From Saprospiraceae bacterium (GTDB lineage Bacteria; Bacteroidota; Bacteroidia; Chitinophagales; Saprospiraceae): a stretch of 64,000 nt of DNA. The notes beneath the pieces are model-generated. The model saw nothing but the letters and a program-made list of their open reading frames with translations. It searched no databases and was not told the DNA's origin. A program made the translations under genes and the position numbers. The first letter of the stretch is position 1. Every line of letters starts with the position of its first letter. The stretch is taken from positions 1-64,000 of the forward strand of contig JADKGI010000016.1 of NCBI GenBank assembly GCA_016722285.1. Direction: 5' to 3'. This document shows, one piece after another, positions 27,352-36,493 of the stretch.

Positions 27352-28949
27352 TATAAAATAAATATACTTCCGAAGATAGAATTTATCTCCTCCAACAAAT
27401 TTTCCTTTGGTTCTTTCTTCAAAACTGAATTTCTGTATTCGTGATAGAGTTTCAAAATCTTTCCCTCATCTCCCTTTCCTATTTCGGCAATATCAACCAT
27501 CAGGGCTTTATTGATGTCGTTAGGTTCAAATTTTTGCAAGCCGTTTCCGTATTCTCTTCGGTTGTCATTGAAAATATCTTTTGAAATGTTTGTGAGCAGA
27601 TAAGCGAAAAGCAAATCAACCTTTGACTCCGAAAACATATTCAGGTAAATGCAATGAAAAGTTGTCAGATTGCTAATTTTTGCCTCATTGCGAATGAAAC
27701 GCAGTCCGTTGCGATTGAAAACTGAAACCCAAATCGGTGAAGGCGGTCTGTTCTCTAATGTGTGCCAAGGATTTCGGCTTGCCGTTAAAAATTTCTTGTG
27801 AACTTCTTCGGTTTCTCCTTTTACAAGGTATTTTTTCAATGATGATTGTGTCGGTTCGGTTGCATTAAGCAAGTAAACAAACCTGTCTTGCTCTCTCAAG
27901 TTTGCAAAATCATCTTTAGTAAAAAATGCTCCTTCAATGTCAACTGACTTTGTGATGCAAGGCAACAAATACTTTTCATGAATGTTGTATTGAATTGCTT
28001 TTGATTTGTTGAAAGTAAAATACTCATTTGCACCTGTAGCAATCCCACGGACAACTTTTCCAAAGTTTGTGAAAGGCACAAGATTTTTAAACCTGATTGC
28101 ATTCTGTTGTTGGTAGTATGCTCTCCACTTTATTTCAGGATTGAGTTTTGAAAATGCGATTGCATTTTCTGATTTGATATTGGGATAACTAGAAAGTTTT
28201 TCCTGCAAATCCGAAAGTTCATCAAGAGTTTTAATATTTATGAACTCAACTTCTGATTTTTCATTGTCGTTTGCAAAAAGCAGAATTGAAGCAGTAGTCA
28301 AAGCATCATCAAAAACATTTTCTTCAAAATCAAAAATGATGATGTAGCGAAGCAGTTTGTTTTTAATTAGATATGACTTCACCATTTTGCCGTAATCAGA
28401 ATTCAAAAACTCAGATGGAATAATATAAGCAGCTCTTCCGTCTGCATTTAATTGATAAGCAGATTTTAAGAGAAAGAGTGTATAAAGATTTGTAAATCCG
28501 TTCAGCTTCAAACCCAATTTTTTTTCAATCTCTTTTATCGTTGTTTTGTTTTCGTAATCGTGAAACTTGAAATATGGTGGATTGCAAATAATTCCATCAT
28601 AACGGTTCTCCCAATCGTTAAACATGTAATCCTTCAGAAGAATTGAAGTGTTTTTTTCGTGGTTAAAAAAATTTTCGGCTTGCCGCCAAATATATTCATC
28701 AATGTCATAGCCTTTTATTGCACACTCTTTATTTGTTTGTCGGATTGTTCTTGCAAAAACTCCCAAGCCAAAAGCAGGGTCAAGAACTGTTTGCAGTTTC
28801 TTGTTTGCAGTAATCCATTTAGCCATAAATTGAGCAATGGGAAAAGGAGTGAAGAATTGTGCAAACTTCTTCCTGTGTTCCAATGATACTAATTGAGAGT
28901 ATTCTTTCTCTGGTTCGTTGGTTGAGATATGTTCTTTTGTTGACAGCAT
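27351..28949 (-). CDS. Type II N6-adenine DNA methyltransferase
   Basis: The 532-residue protein has SAM motif I (TVLDPAFGLGVFARTIR, about residues 55-71), motif IV NPPYFKFHDYEN that defines N6-adenine methylases, and a C-terminal target-recognition region. The N-terminal EHRKKFAQFFTPFPIAQFMAKWI segment is typical of Eco57I/TaqI-like gamma-class enzymes. It would methylate adenine in the site cut by the adjacent endonuclease and protect the chromosome. Its ATG overlaps the endonuclease stop by one base (TGATG). Size and partner resemble the AccI methylase (GTMKAC), an attribution from memory that needs a search. Confidence 0.85.
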   Translation of the reverse strand: MLSTKEHISTNEPEKEYSQLVSLEHRKKFAQFFTPFPIAQFMAKWITANKKLQTVLDPAFGLGVFARTIRQTNKECAIKGYDIDEYIWRQAENFFNHEKNTSILLKDYMFNDWENRYDGIICNPPYFKFHDYENKTTIKEIEKKLGLKLNGFTNLYTLFLLKSAYQLNADGRAAYIIPSEFLNSDYGKMVKSYLIKNKLLRYIIIFDFEENVFDDALTTASILLFANDNEKSEVEFINIKTLDELSDLQEKLSSYPNIKSENAIAFSKLNPEIKWRAYYQQQNAIRFKNLVPFTNFGKVVRGIATGANEYFTFNKSKAIQYNIHEKYLLPCITKSVDIEGAFFTKDDFANLREQDRFVYLLNATEPTQSSLKKYLVKGETEEVHKKFLTASRNPWHTLENRPPSPIWVSVFNRNGLRFIRNEAKISNLTTFHCIYLNMFSESKVDLLFAYLLTNISKDIFNDNRREYGNGLQKFEPNDINKALMVDIAEIGKGDEGKILKLYHEYRNSVLKKEPKENLLEEINSIFGSIFIL

Positions 28950-30049
28950 CAGAAGTCGTCTTGGTTTATTCCTAATACTTTTCGTAAATTATTTACATCT
29001 AAATAGGCAGTTCCACCTTGGAACTTCACATGAAAAAGCAATCTTCCTCTACCTAACTTTCTCATAATACTCTTATGTTCGGGCATATCAATTTTAACTG
29101 CAATTTCTTTGCCTTCTTTGTAATCAATTTTAACTGTCCATTTATTTTGATTTTTGCTGTCTTCACCACCGATAAAATATTTATCCTCCTCCAAATCAGG
29201 ATTAGAAATCAGTTCCAATATTTTTTCGAATGAAATCCCGTAAACCTTGTCAAAGAAAACTTGAAAATAAAAATGAGGGACATGGTATGTTTCAATCCAC
29301 TTAAAGACAACCTTCAAATCTTCAATTTTGGGCGTGATGCTAAGAAAATCCCTTTTCTTAAATTCTTTAAGAGCACAATTCATTTCTTTTATTAAGTCGC
29401 TAGCGGCTTTGAGTTCTGCTGAAGCCCTCCAACCTGGGGCATCTTTTATTTCTAAAACACCAATAGTCTCATTGGTTATCGCATTCAAACTTTCTATCCA
29501 ACCCGCTTTTTGGCTTAATATATCATGGTAATTCTCTAATAGAGTGGATTTCAAATGAAGAACTTTGTTTGTCATTTCTGCCTTTCTATGCTGCATGAAT
29601 TGGGTGTATTCTTCTACCAAAAATGCACTTGACCTAACTTCTATTCCTGCGGTCGCTAAAGGAACTATCACATCAAGTTTCTCTTTAGAAAAATTACTGA
29701 TGTTGTGCCCCCAGTCCTCCATGTAAACTTCTTTTGAAAAAAGAAGTAAGTCAGGTCTTTTGCCAATTGTTTCTAATTCGTCCTGATATTGCTCATAGAA
29801 TTCTTCAAAGCCGGGTTCACCGGCAATTATATTTTCTGACTTCCCATATTGAACAGCAACATATTTTTCCGATTTTGCATTAATCGCCTTGTGAATTACA
29901 CTTTCTGCCCAATCGCCTTGTTCCCTATTCGTAAGGAATTCAGAAAAGGCTTGTGTAGGTGGTTTGCCTCTTTTGCGTTCTATTGTCCAATCTATAATTG
30001 TAGTTGGAACAGTTTGAATTAAAGTTCTGATTGTTTCGTAATAACTCAT
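28949..30049 (-). CDS. Type II restriction endonuclease, possibly AccI family
   Basis: The 366-residue protein sits between the controller and methylase genes in a tightly overlapping operon. A candidate PD-(D/E)xK-type core is visible: KRPDLLLFSKEVY followed by GIEVRSSAFLVEEY, where ExR replaces the usual ExK. The EVRSSAFL segment is seen in several type II enzymes. Length and neighbours resemble R.AccI, which cuts GTMKAC, but this assignment is from memory. The ATG overlaps the controller stop by four bases (ATGA). Confidence 0.7.
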   Translation of the reverse strand: MSYYETIRTLIQTVPTTIIDWTIERKRGKPPTQAFSEFLTNREQGDWAESVIHKAINAKSEKYVAVQYGKSENIIAGEPGFEEFYEQYQDELETIGKRPDLLLFSKEVYMEDWGHNISNFSKEKLDVIVPLATAGIEVRSSAFLVEEYTQFMQHRKAEMTNKVLHLKSTLLENYHDILSQKAGWIESLNAITNETIGVLEIKDAPGWRASAELKAASDLIKEMNCALKEFKKRDFLSITPKIEDLKVVFKWIETYHVPHFYFQVFFDKVYGISFEKILELISNPDLEEDKYFIGGEDSKNQNKWTVKIDYKEGKEIAVKIDMPEHKSIMRKLGRGRLLFHVKFQGGTAYLDVNNLRKVLGINQDDF

Positions 30050-30360
30050 TGTTTCGCTCTTAAATATTGTATTTTTCTTTCAGCAACTTTCAAAATGTCA
30101 AGGTCAGCTTCTTCTTCTAATATCTTATAAGCGATCTGGTCGCTTAGGTATTCTTTCATCATATCTCTTTCGTCAAGTTTGAAGTATTTTGCAACCTGTT
30201 TGATTTGTTCCTTTGTTGGCTGTCTTTCATTACGTTCTATCTTGCCCAGCAAGGAAGTGTCAATGCCAATATTCAGTGCAACTTCTCTCAAGGAGAGGTG
30301 TGCCTCTTGTCGCAATCTTCTGATTTGTTCAGCAAATGTTGTTACTTTATTCTTTCTCAT
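30046..30360 (-). CDS. XRE-type controller protein of the restriction-modification operon
   Basis: The 104-residue protein has a Cro/CI helix-turn-helix at residues about 12-65 (EQIRRLRQEAHLSLREVAL, TSLLGKIERNERQPTKEQI) and a C-terminal helical tail. It is first in the operon and directly follows paired operators, the usual position of restriction-modification controller (C) proteins that delay endonuclease expression. The tail (about 40 residues after the domain) makes it longer than classic C proteins of about 80 residues. Confidence 0.85.
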   Translation of the reverse strand: MRKNKVTTFAEQIRRLRQEAHLSLREVALNIGIDTSLLGKIERNERQPTKEQIKQVAKYFKLDERDMMKEYLSDQIAYKILEEEADLDILKVAERKIQYLRAKQ

Positions 30361-30367
30361 TTGTCAA

Positions 30368-30421
30368 GGACAATTATTGTCCAAAGATATAATTTAAATT
30401 TGTTAAGGACAAATTATGTCC
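30368..30421 (-). promoter_or_regulatory. Controller promoter with two C-box-like operators
   Basis: Two identical-arm palindromes GGACA-N5-TGTCC occur at 30368-30382 and 30407-30421, with centres 39 bp apart. On the minus strand a consensus Bacteroidota promoter lies between them: TTTG (30410-30413), 20 bases, then TATCTTTG (30382-30389). The upstream operator covers the -33 box and the downstream one covers the start site. The leader before the ATG at 30360 would be under 20 bases. This predicts autoregulation of the whole restriction-modification operon. Confidence 0.75.
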
Positions 30422-30440
30422 TTAAAAGTTTTCAACAAAC

Positions 30441-30777
30441 TTGAAATCCAGAAATCATCTGTTATTATTACACGATTCCCTCATTTTCTATAAATTAAGT
30501 ATCCATTTGATGTTACAGGAGTTTTCCCGAGAAGAATTTTTTCATTCGATTGTAAAGCTACATTCTTCTGACTTTGCCCAAAATTAAAAACACACTTTAT
30601 GCTATCACCCTCGTATGTTCTGGTAAATGAAATACAATCGTTCGAAAAGTCCAACTGTTCGTATTCGCCATACTGAAGTACAGATTCTGAATTGCGAAGT
30701 GCAATTATTTTTCTGTACCTGCTTAGTAATGAGTTTTCTTGTTTAGCTAAAGAAGCCACATTTACATCAGTATAATT
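30441..30777 (-). repeat. Direct repeat, copy 2: 3' end within the intact amylase gene
   Basis: This is the partner of 26844-27180 and differs from it at one base. This copy is continuous with the full amylase coding sequence, so it is either the original 3' end or the copy supplied by the incoming DNA. Confidence 0.95.
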
Positions 30778-32109
30778 TTCATGAACTTTGATCCAGGGAG
30801 GTTGATCCGAGAATCCCGCGAAGGGCTTGTCGTTCCACTGCATTGGACTCCTGGATTTATCTCTATTATGCTGATTCCCTATTTTAAGAGCCTCCTTTTC
30901 AGTGATACCCCTTTTAAGAGCAAGACTATACTGAATACGTCCCTGAACATCTTTCATTTCATCTATCGTATTGGCCTCAATGTTTTTCATACCAATCTCT
31001 TCGCCATAATAAACAAAAGGAACTCCTTTGGCAGTGAGGATTAGTGCGGCCAATGCCTCAGCTCTTTCAGGGTTATCTTCCGCTAAACGATTCATCAACC
31101 TCGGCATATCATGGCTTCCAAAAAATAGAGTTGGGTAATTTTGCATGTTTGACTCCATGCTGACTAATTCATTATACAGTTTTTGCGCTGAGAAATGACC
31201 GATACTTCCAAAATTGAAATTAAATACTACATCTAACAGGTTATACGCTTGATAGACTTTAAGTATTTCAATTTTATCGCTACCTATCTCGCCTATTACA
31301 AAACGATTTTCGTATTCATTTACAGTAGCTTTAATAGCACGCATGGCATCCTTCACCCCAGCCTGGTCTATGTCGAAAAGGTGAATCTGGGAGCCATCTT
31401 TGTATGGGTTGTCCTGAGTCATTCCATCAGTGGTCAAAAAATTTATTACGTCAAGTCGAAAACCATCAACCCCCAGATTTAGCCAGAATCTGATGACATC
31501 CTGAATCTCATGAACCACCTTGGGATTCCCCCAATTTAAATCAGCCATTTTCACATCAAACTGATGGTAATAGTATTGATCCGTGAGGCTGTCCTTTTCC
31601 CAGGCCGTTCCTCCGAAAAAAGATTCCCAGTTATTGGTTGAGTCCTTCCAGATATAGTAATCTCTGTATGGATTGTCTTTAGACTTTCTGGACTCTTGAA
31701 ACCACTTTGAGTCCGTAGAAGTATGATTGACTACCAGGTCCATAATGACTTTAATATTCCTTTTATGCGCTTCTTCCATAAAAAATTTAAAATCATCCAG
31801 CGTGCCATAGGTAGGATCAATCTTATAGTAATTCGAAACATCATACCCATTATCCACTTTTGGCGATTCCAAAAATGGTGTCAGCCAAATACCCTTAATA
31901 CCTAAATCTTTGATATAGTCTAAGGTTGACGTTAGGCCTCGAAAATCACTGTAGCCATCACCATTGCTATCCTTATAACTCGGCATATAAATTTCATAGA
32001 ACACTGACTCCTTCCACCAATTATTGTTCCTGAAAAAAGACTTTTTCTCTTTGGAGCATGACAACAGGAAGATAATGAGAATTAATATCAGGATTCTTAG
32101 GTGCATCAT
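30481..32109 (-). CDS. GH13 alpha-amylase/oligo-1,6-glucosidase family lipoprotein
   Basis: Start at 32109 (or 32106) gives about 542 residues with a lipoprotein signal (LILILIIFLLSC). The GH13 blocks are clear: NGDGYSDFRGLTSTLDYIKDLG, IMDLVVNHTSTD, the nucleophile in GFRLDVINFL, the acid/base in FVIGEIGSD and the transition-state stabiliser in FFGSHDMPRLMNR. The last motif has S-H-D where most members have N-H-D. The QMQW-like SPMQWND segment points to oligo-alpha-glucosidase or trehalose-type enzymes. It probably degrades maltodextrins at the cell surface. Its 3' 337 bp are duplicated beyond the adjacent restriction-modification island. Confidence 0.9.
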   Translation of the reverse strand: MMHLRILILILIIFLLSCSKEKKSFFRNNNWWKESVFYEIYMPSYKDSNGDGYSDFRGLTSTLDYIKDLGIKGIWLTPFLESPKVDNGYDVSNYYKIDPTYGTLDDFKFFMEEAHKRNIKVIMDLVVNHTSTDSKWFQESRKSKDNPYRDYYIWKDSTNNWESFFGGTAWEKDSLTDQYYYHQFDVKMADLNWGNPKVVHEIQDVIRFWLNLGVDGFRLDVINFLTTDGMTQDNPYKDGSQIHLFDIDQAGVKDAMRAIKATVNEYENRFVIGEIGSDKIEILKVYQAYNLLDVVFNFNFGSIGHFSAQKLYNELVSMESNMQNYPTLFFGSHDMPRLMNRLAEDNPERAEALAALILTAKGVPFVYYGEEIGMKNIEANTIDEMKDVQGRIQYSLALKRGITEKEALKIGNQHNRDKSRSPMQWNDKPFAGFSDQPPWIKVHENYTDVNVASLAKQENSLLSRYRKIIALRNSESVLQYGEYEQLDFSNDCISFTRTYEGDSIKCVFNFGQSQKNVALQSNEKILLGKTPVTSNGYLIYRK

Positions 32110-32835
32110 GTGTTTTAAAGTAAATATAATATAGGCATTGATTGTTTTCAATGACCGACGACTATGAGTAAAAAAATAAAAGTCGGTTTCAATCTTCATA
32201 CTGGTCGGGTTAAGTAAAAACTGAAGCGGGCAACACCACTATATTTTTCTACTGAAGCGGCAATTATTTTTATACATTATTAGCGGTTAGGCTATTCATT
32301 CGTTTTTAACAGGATTCTTTAATTATCTATATTTTATATTTAGTATTCATCCTTTTATTGACTTATAAACTTTTTTATAAAATTAGGAATCGTTTACAAA
32401 AGAATGAAATACGCTTTTCCCTGCCTTTTTTATAAGATCAGTATATTTAGCCGGATCTTGCATCAAGATTCTCTGTTTACCTACCTTCCTACTAATGATT
32501 TGATACAGATATGGCCAGTTTGCCGTGTATGAACTCCTTTTTCTAACATAAATATAACTCAAGATAATGATATGTTTGTCAGGAAGTTCTTTTTTATAAT
32601 TCCGATCGATCATTTAGTCCAGTTCATTTATATTACCACATTCCTAAACCTGACATTACTGTATCGTCAAGTCAATTCATCATAAAAACCGGCAACATTA
32701 GAAAGAAACAATCTCGTTTTGTTGCCAATGCAGTATAATCAACTCAGAATATTAATTTTTCCTGAAATATCATTATTTCAATTGAAAATCAGGTTGCCCG
32801 GATGGCCATATAGAAAACCTGCTCAAATATTAGTT

Positions 32836-32973
32836 TCCTTGGCAATTTCGAAATGCCCACTATTCCTGTCAACAAGAAGCAAAACAGGTCGTTTGCAGTT
32901 TTTATGCTCATTGAAATCTGGCAGTGATCTGACAGCAAGGTGTAAGCACATAATAAAATCAGTCTATCCATGA
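32836..32973 (-). pseudogene. Possible remnant of a DDE-type transposase
   Basis: On the minus strand one frame reads HLAVRSLPDF, then KRPVLLLVDRNSGHFEIAKE and TNI before a stop. This resembles the P-V-L-L-L-D-x-x-x-S-H segment around the second catalytic aspartate of DDE-superfamily transposases. It is short and followed by stops, so it is dead if real. Similarity is judged by eye only. Confidence 0.25.
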
Positions 32974-33040
32974 ACTATCAGCATAGTGGACTTCTTTTTT
33001 TTCGGAAAATGTTCCAATTAGTTTTGACTCAATATTTTCG

Positions 33041-33048
33041 TATATTTG
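33041..33048 (+). promoter_or_regulatory. Candidate -7 box upstream of the Uma2 gene
   Basis: TATATTTG at 33041-33048 matches TAnnTTTG exactly, 50 bases before the ATG at 33099. A TTTG lies at 33023-33026, but the spacer is only 14 bases. Confidence 0.35.
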
Positions 33049-33098
33049 TGTATTGGCTTTGATGGTAGTGACCTGACAACAGATTATAATATACGCAT

Positions 33099-33722
33099 AT
33101 GAACGATTTCAGAACTCATGATGACGAGACCACTGATGAGATTAGAGAGCCGGTCATCGACTACAACAAAGTGTACACCTATGGTGACTACCTGAAACTG
33201 GAAATAGAAGAAATGGTAGAGATCATCAGGGGTAAAATATTCAGGATGAGCCCAGCTCCAAAGGTAAATCATCAGGCAATAAGTAGAAATATTGTCAGTA
33301 ATCTGTATTTGGCTTTAAAGGGTAAAGCTTGCCAAGTATATCATGCGCCTATCGACATAGTCCTCCCCATTGAGAATAAAAAGAGAAATAAATCCACTAC
33401 TGTAGTTCAGCCCGATATCTGTGTGATTTGCAACCCGAAGATCATTGAAGAAAAAGCTGTCTTCGGTACCCCTGATTTTGTAATTGAAATTATAGCAGGC
33501 AAAAATGTCAAAAAAGATACCCAGATCAAATTCAGTGTCTATGAAGAAGCGGGTGTTGGAGAGTATTGGATTGTATTTGCTGATATGAGATTTGTAGAAG
33601 TATTCTTATTGGAAAATGGCAAATTCCAACGCCTCAATACATTTTCAGAAGATGATATGGTTCCTGTAAAAACTATACCCGGGCTTGAGATCAGTATTGA
33701 TGATATATTTGATGGGTTATAA
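33099..33722 (+). CDS. Uma2-family (DUF820) putative PD-(D/E)xK nuclease
   Basis: The 207-residue protein has the Uma2 layout: YTYGDYLKLEIEEMVEIIRGKIFRM at the start, NHQAISRNIVSNLYLAL, the nuclease-like TTVVQPDICVICNP and TPDFVIEIIAGKN, then KFSVYEEAGVGEYWIV. The D-(x)n-E-x-K-like arrangement is incomplete, since the family motif VIEILSP here reads VIEIIAGKN. Such genes multiply in cyanobacteria and many Bacteroidota and have no established role. It is a single gene in accessory DNA. Confidence 0.82.
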   Translation: MNDFRTHDDETTDEIREPVIDYNKVYTYGDYLKLEIEEMVEIIRGKIFRMSPAPKVNHQAISRNIVSNLYLALKGKACQVYHAPIDIVLPIENKKRNKSTTVVQPDICVICNPKIIEEKAVFGTPDFVIEIIAGKNVKKDTQIKFSVYEEAGVGEYWIVFADMRFVEVFLLENGKFQRLNTFSEDDMVPVKTIPGLEISIDDIFDGL

Positions 33723-33841
33723 AAGACTAAAATTATGAGAATTCCAATTATTCATAATTATAGTTAAATTTGAAGGTCTTATCAATATAGAGTCTCACAA
33801 ATGGTTCAAGACTAAATAATTACAAAAAAAAGTAAAAATAG

Positions 33842-34679
33842 ATGACACATAAAATACTCTTTATTATTGCCTTTTTTTACAATAAGGATTGATACAAATG
33901 CCCAGCAACTGGTAGAACTATGGGCAACAGATGCCGTATTTGACACGCCCGAAAGTGTCCTTTTTGACAAGAAAAACCATTGCTTGTATGTGACCAACAT
34001 AGGGGGAAAGGAACCCTGGAAAAAAGATGAAAACGGTTTTATTTCAAAACTTACTCCTGACGGAAAAATCCTGGAAAGAGAATGGGTCACAGGATTCAAT
34101 GCACCTAAAGGCATGGCCATATTTAAAGACAAGCTCTATGTGGCTGATGTAGATCAGGTCGTCGTTGTGGACATTAAAAACGGGAAAGTGGAAAGAAAAC
34201 TTGATTGTAAAGGCAGCTCATCTCTCAATGATGTTTCTACAGGCAAAGGGGGGAATATACTGATCAGTGACAGCGGGGGAAGGGCATTATATAATCTCCA
34301 TAATGGTACTTTTACTAAATTGGTAGATTCAACCAGCCTGACCAAACCAAACGGAGTTCTTTATACCCAAGGGCAAACTTATCTTCTGGATAAAAATGGC
34401 ATAAACAAAGTGGCGAACGGACAAGTAGAAATGCTCGTAAACGGAATGCCAGGTGGTACTGACGGAATTGAGCAATTGAGTAAAAATGAATTTATAGTAA
34501 GCTGCTGGTCGGGCACAATATATTATGTCAATACAAAATTGAAAACTAAAAAACTTCTTTTGGATACTTCAGAAAAGAAAATAAATACAGCGGATATTGG
34601 CCTAGACTCATCTACAAAGACAGTATTTGTTCCTACTTTTTTTGACAATAGAGTTGTCGCATATAAATTTAAGATGTAA
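33842..34679 (+). CDS. SMP-30/gluconolactonase-like beta-propeller protein (frameshift in signal peptide)
   Basis: The body is a six-bladed propeller of the SMP-30/NHL type (TPESVLFDKKNHCLYVTNIGG, FNAPKGMAIFKDKLYVADVDQ, SLTKPNGVLYTQGQTYLLD). The intact frame opens only at a TTG (33867). An ATG at 33842 with a good signal-peptide start (MTHKILFIIAFF) runs into a stop in another frame. Removing one T from the seven-T run at 33872-33878 joins them as MTHKILFIIAFFTIRIDTNAQ, with a plausible signal-peptidase site. It is probably a periplasmic sugar-lactone or ligand-binding propeller. It converges with the cyclase gene. Confidence 0.75.
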
Positions 34680-34748
34680 TTGTTTTGAGCATTGTTAACG
34701 TTTTTACCCAAAAATATAATGGCTATAAATACGAAAACAAGGACGTCA

Positions 34749-36431
34749 TTATTTGCTCAGCATTTTCTCAGCACCGGTCCAGTTTGCAGGAGGTCCGTTT
34801 AGAAGATACAATTCTGCTTTTTCTATAAACACTTTTGCACATTGATCTTCAGGATCCTGTTCGAGAATTGTTTGCAGCAAATGAATGGCTTTGTCGAACT
34901 TGCTGTCCTGAAAAAGCCTTACTGCATCATCAAACTGAGTTATCAAACCTGCTCTGACTGACTGCAAACCATACACATCACTATTCAAACATTCCACAAG
35001 AACAAGCGAGTTATTTTTTCCTTTTAATAGTACTTTCCCAAGATTACGGAACTGAAACTTACTGGATCCGGGTATATAAAGCAAGGTATCTTCACTCAAT
35101 AAAATATCCGCATGGTAGTACTTGGTCAGACTTTCGATTCGGGCTGCTGTATTGACTGTATCGGAGATAGTAGCAGCATCCAGACGGTTTTCATCTCCTG
35201 TGATACCCATGATCAATGGTCCGGTATGCATACCTATGCCAGCTCTTACGGCGGGCAGGTCGAGTTCTTTTCTCTCCACATTAAGCTTTGTGATCGCTTT
35301 TTGCATACCTAAAGCGGCTTGCAGAGCGTCATCCGGATTGCGCGGAAAAATAGCCATGATAGAATCTCCAAGATATTGGTTGATAAAACCGTGATTTGAT
35401 CGGATGACCGGACCAAGCCTCTCATTAAAAGCAGAAACAAATCTGAAATTCTCCTCAGGGGTCATCATCTCTGACAAAGAAGTAAAGTCCCGTATATCAG
35501 TAAATAAAACCGTTACAATTTTTTTGACCTGATCGCCCAACTTTACATCCGTCAAGGTTTCTTTTCCAAGTGACAGGATAAATTCGCTGGGTACAAATTT
35601 TTTAGTCACTTCATGAATTTTAAGCATAGCTTCTTCCCGCTCCTGAACTTCACGGATATTTTTTTCATAAAGAAGAGCACTTTCTATAGCAGATGAAGAT
35701 TGCAGTGCCAATGTCACCAACAATTTGAGATGGGCAGCAGAATAGTTGTCTTTAACTCTGTCGGCTAAGATAATAGCTCCGAGAGTTCGCTGTTTAACTT
35801 TCATTGCCGCATATACCATTGACTCTATTTCATGATTTATCATCCCTTTTTCCTTAAGCACAGACAGATCGCTCAGGATCTCAGATTGGCCGCTTAAACC
35901 TATTTTAAACAATAACTCACTTTTTGCGGCAAGTTCGACTTCATTGAACAGCGATTCACCGGATTTGGCTGGGATCAAAAGCTGTTTCAATCCTGCATCC
36001 CAAAGTAATACCACACCACTGTCCGATGTGATAGAATGCATTGCTTGCTCCAGTGCCACCCGGGAAATCGCATCAGGATCTATCGTTTCGGATAATCTCT
36101 CAGAAAAATTATAAATAACATTGAGTTCCTGATACAAATTCAGTACCTCTGCCCCCAGATTTTTTCGTTCTGCATCCTTTTTGAGTATGATGGTTAACAA
36201 ACCGGCAATAATAGCTGCATTTTTATCCTGCCCGTGGATAAAACCCAGCGTCTCATTTTCTATTTCAATTGAGACGGTGTGATGATCGGCAGCAATCGGT
36301 GTTCCAAATACATATCCTTTTCGAATATCTTCAACAGCTATTTCAGTATCAGAAATATCACACCAGGACTGAAGCCAATCTCTTAAATCACTTCTTTTAC
36401 CAATAATAGATTTTAATGAAAATTGAGTCAT
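34749..36431 (-). CDS. GAF-domain class III adenylate/guanylate cyclase with C-terminal TPR
   Basis: The start at 36431 (MTQFSLKSIIGKRSDLRDW) gives 560 residues. A GAF domain (about residues 105-260) is followed by a short coiled coil and a class III nucleotidyl cyclase domain. The two metal aspartates are in LFTDIRDFTSLSE and NQYLGDSIMAIFP, and the DTVNTAARIESLTK block carries the purine/transition-state residues. A TPR-like tail (DSKFDKAIHLLQTILEQDP) ends the protein. There are no membrane helices. It is the third gene of an operon with the giant histidine kinase and the receiver, so it is probably the output enzyme that makes cAMP or cGMP. Confidence 0.87.
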   Translation of the reverse strand: MTQFSLKSIIGKRSDLRDWLQSWCDISDTEIAVEDIRKGYVFGTPIAADHHTVSIEIENETLGFIHGQDKNAAIIAGLLTIILKKDAERKNLGAEVLNLYQELNVIYNFSERLSETIDPDAISRVALEQAMHSITSDSGVVLLWDAGLKQLLIPAKSGESLFNEVELAAKSELLFKIGLSGQSEILSDLSVLKEKGMINHEIESMVYAAMKVKQRTLGAIILADRVKDNYSAAHLKLLVTLALQSSSAIESALLYEKNIREVQEREEAMLKIHEVTKKFVPSEFILSLGKETLTDVKLGDQVKKIVTVLFTDIRDFTSLSEMMTPEENFRFVSAFNERLGPVIRSNHGFINQYLGDSIMAIFPRNPDDALQAALGMQKAITKLNVERKELDLPAVRAGIGMHTGPLIMGITGDENRLDAATISDTVNTAARIESLTKYYHADILLSEDTLLYIPGSSKFQFRNLGKVLLKGKNNSLVLVECLNSDVYGLQSVRAGLITQFDDAVRLFQDSKFDKAIHLLQTILEQDPEDQCAKVFIEKAELYLLNGPPANWTGAEKMLSK

Positions 36432-36493
36432 AAAAAACAAATAAAATTGTAACAATTTAAAGCATTGACAATAAACTGGAGCATATGCTGAAC

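Larger units (their letters stand above)
27181..30440 (-). mobile_element. Restriction-modification island inserted with target duplication
   Basis: The 3260-base segment between the two amylase-tail repeats contains only the restriction-modification operon and its promoter. There is no transposase or integrase and no terminal inverted repeat. The structure matches what has been described as insertion of restriction-modification genes with long target duplication. An alternative is that a larger island shrank by deletion into the TOTE gene. Confidence 0.6.
32110..33098. other. Long gene-poor region with a possible transposase remnant
   Basis: No intact gene is supported in this stretch of almost 1 kb. 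A minus-strand frame at 32383-32613 (76 codons, rich in K, Y and I) has no recognised similarity and may be chance or a decayed end. Around 32250 two short tandem-like words (CTGAAGCGGGCAAC and CTGAAGCGGCAATT) occur. A stretch at about 32840-32970 reads on the minus strand like part of a DDE transposase (see separate entry). The region looks like old mobile-element debris. Confidence 0.45.
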
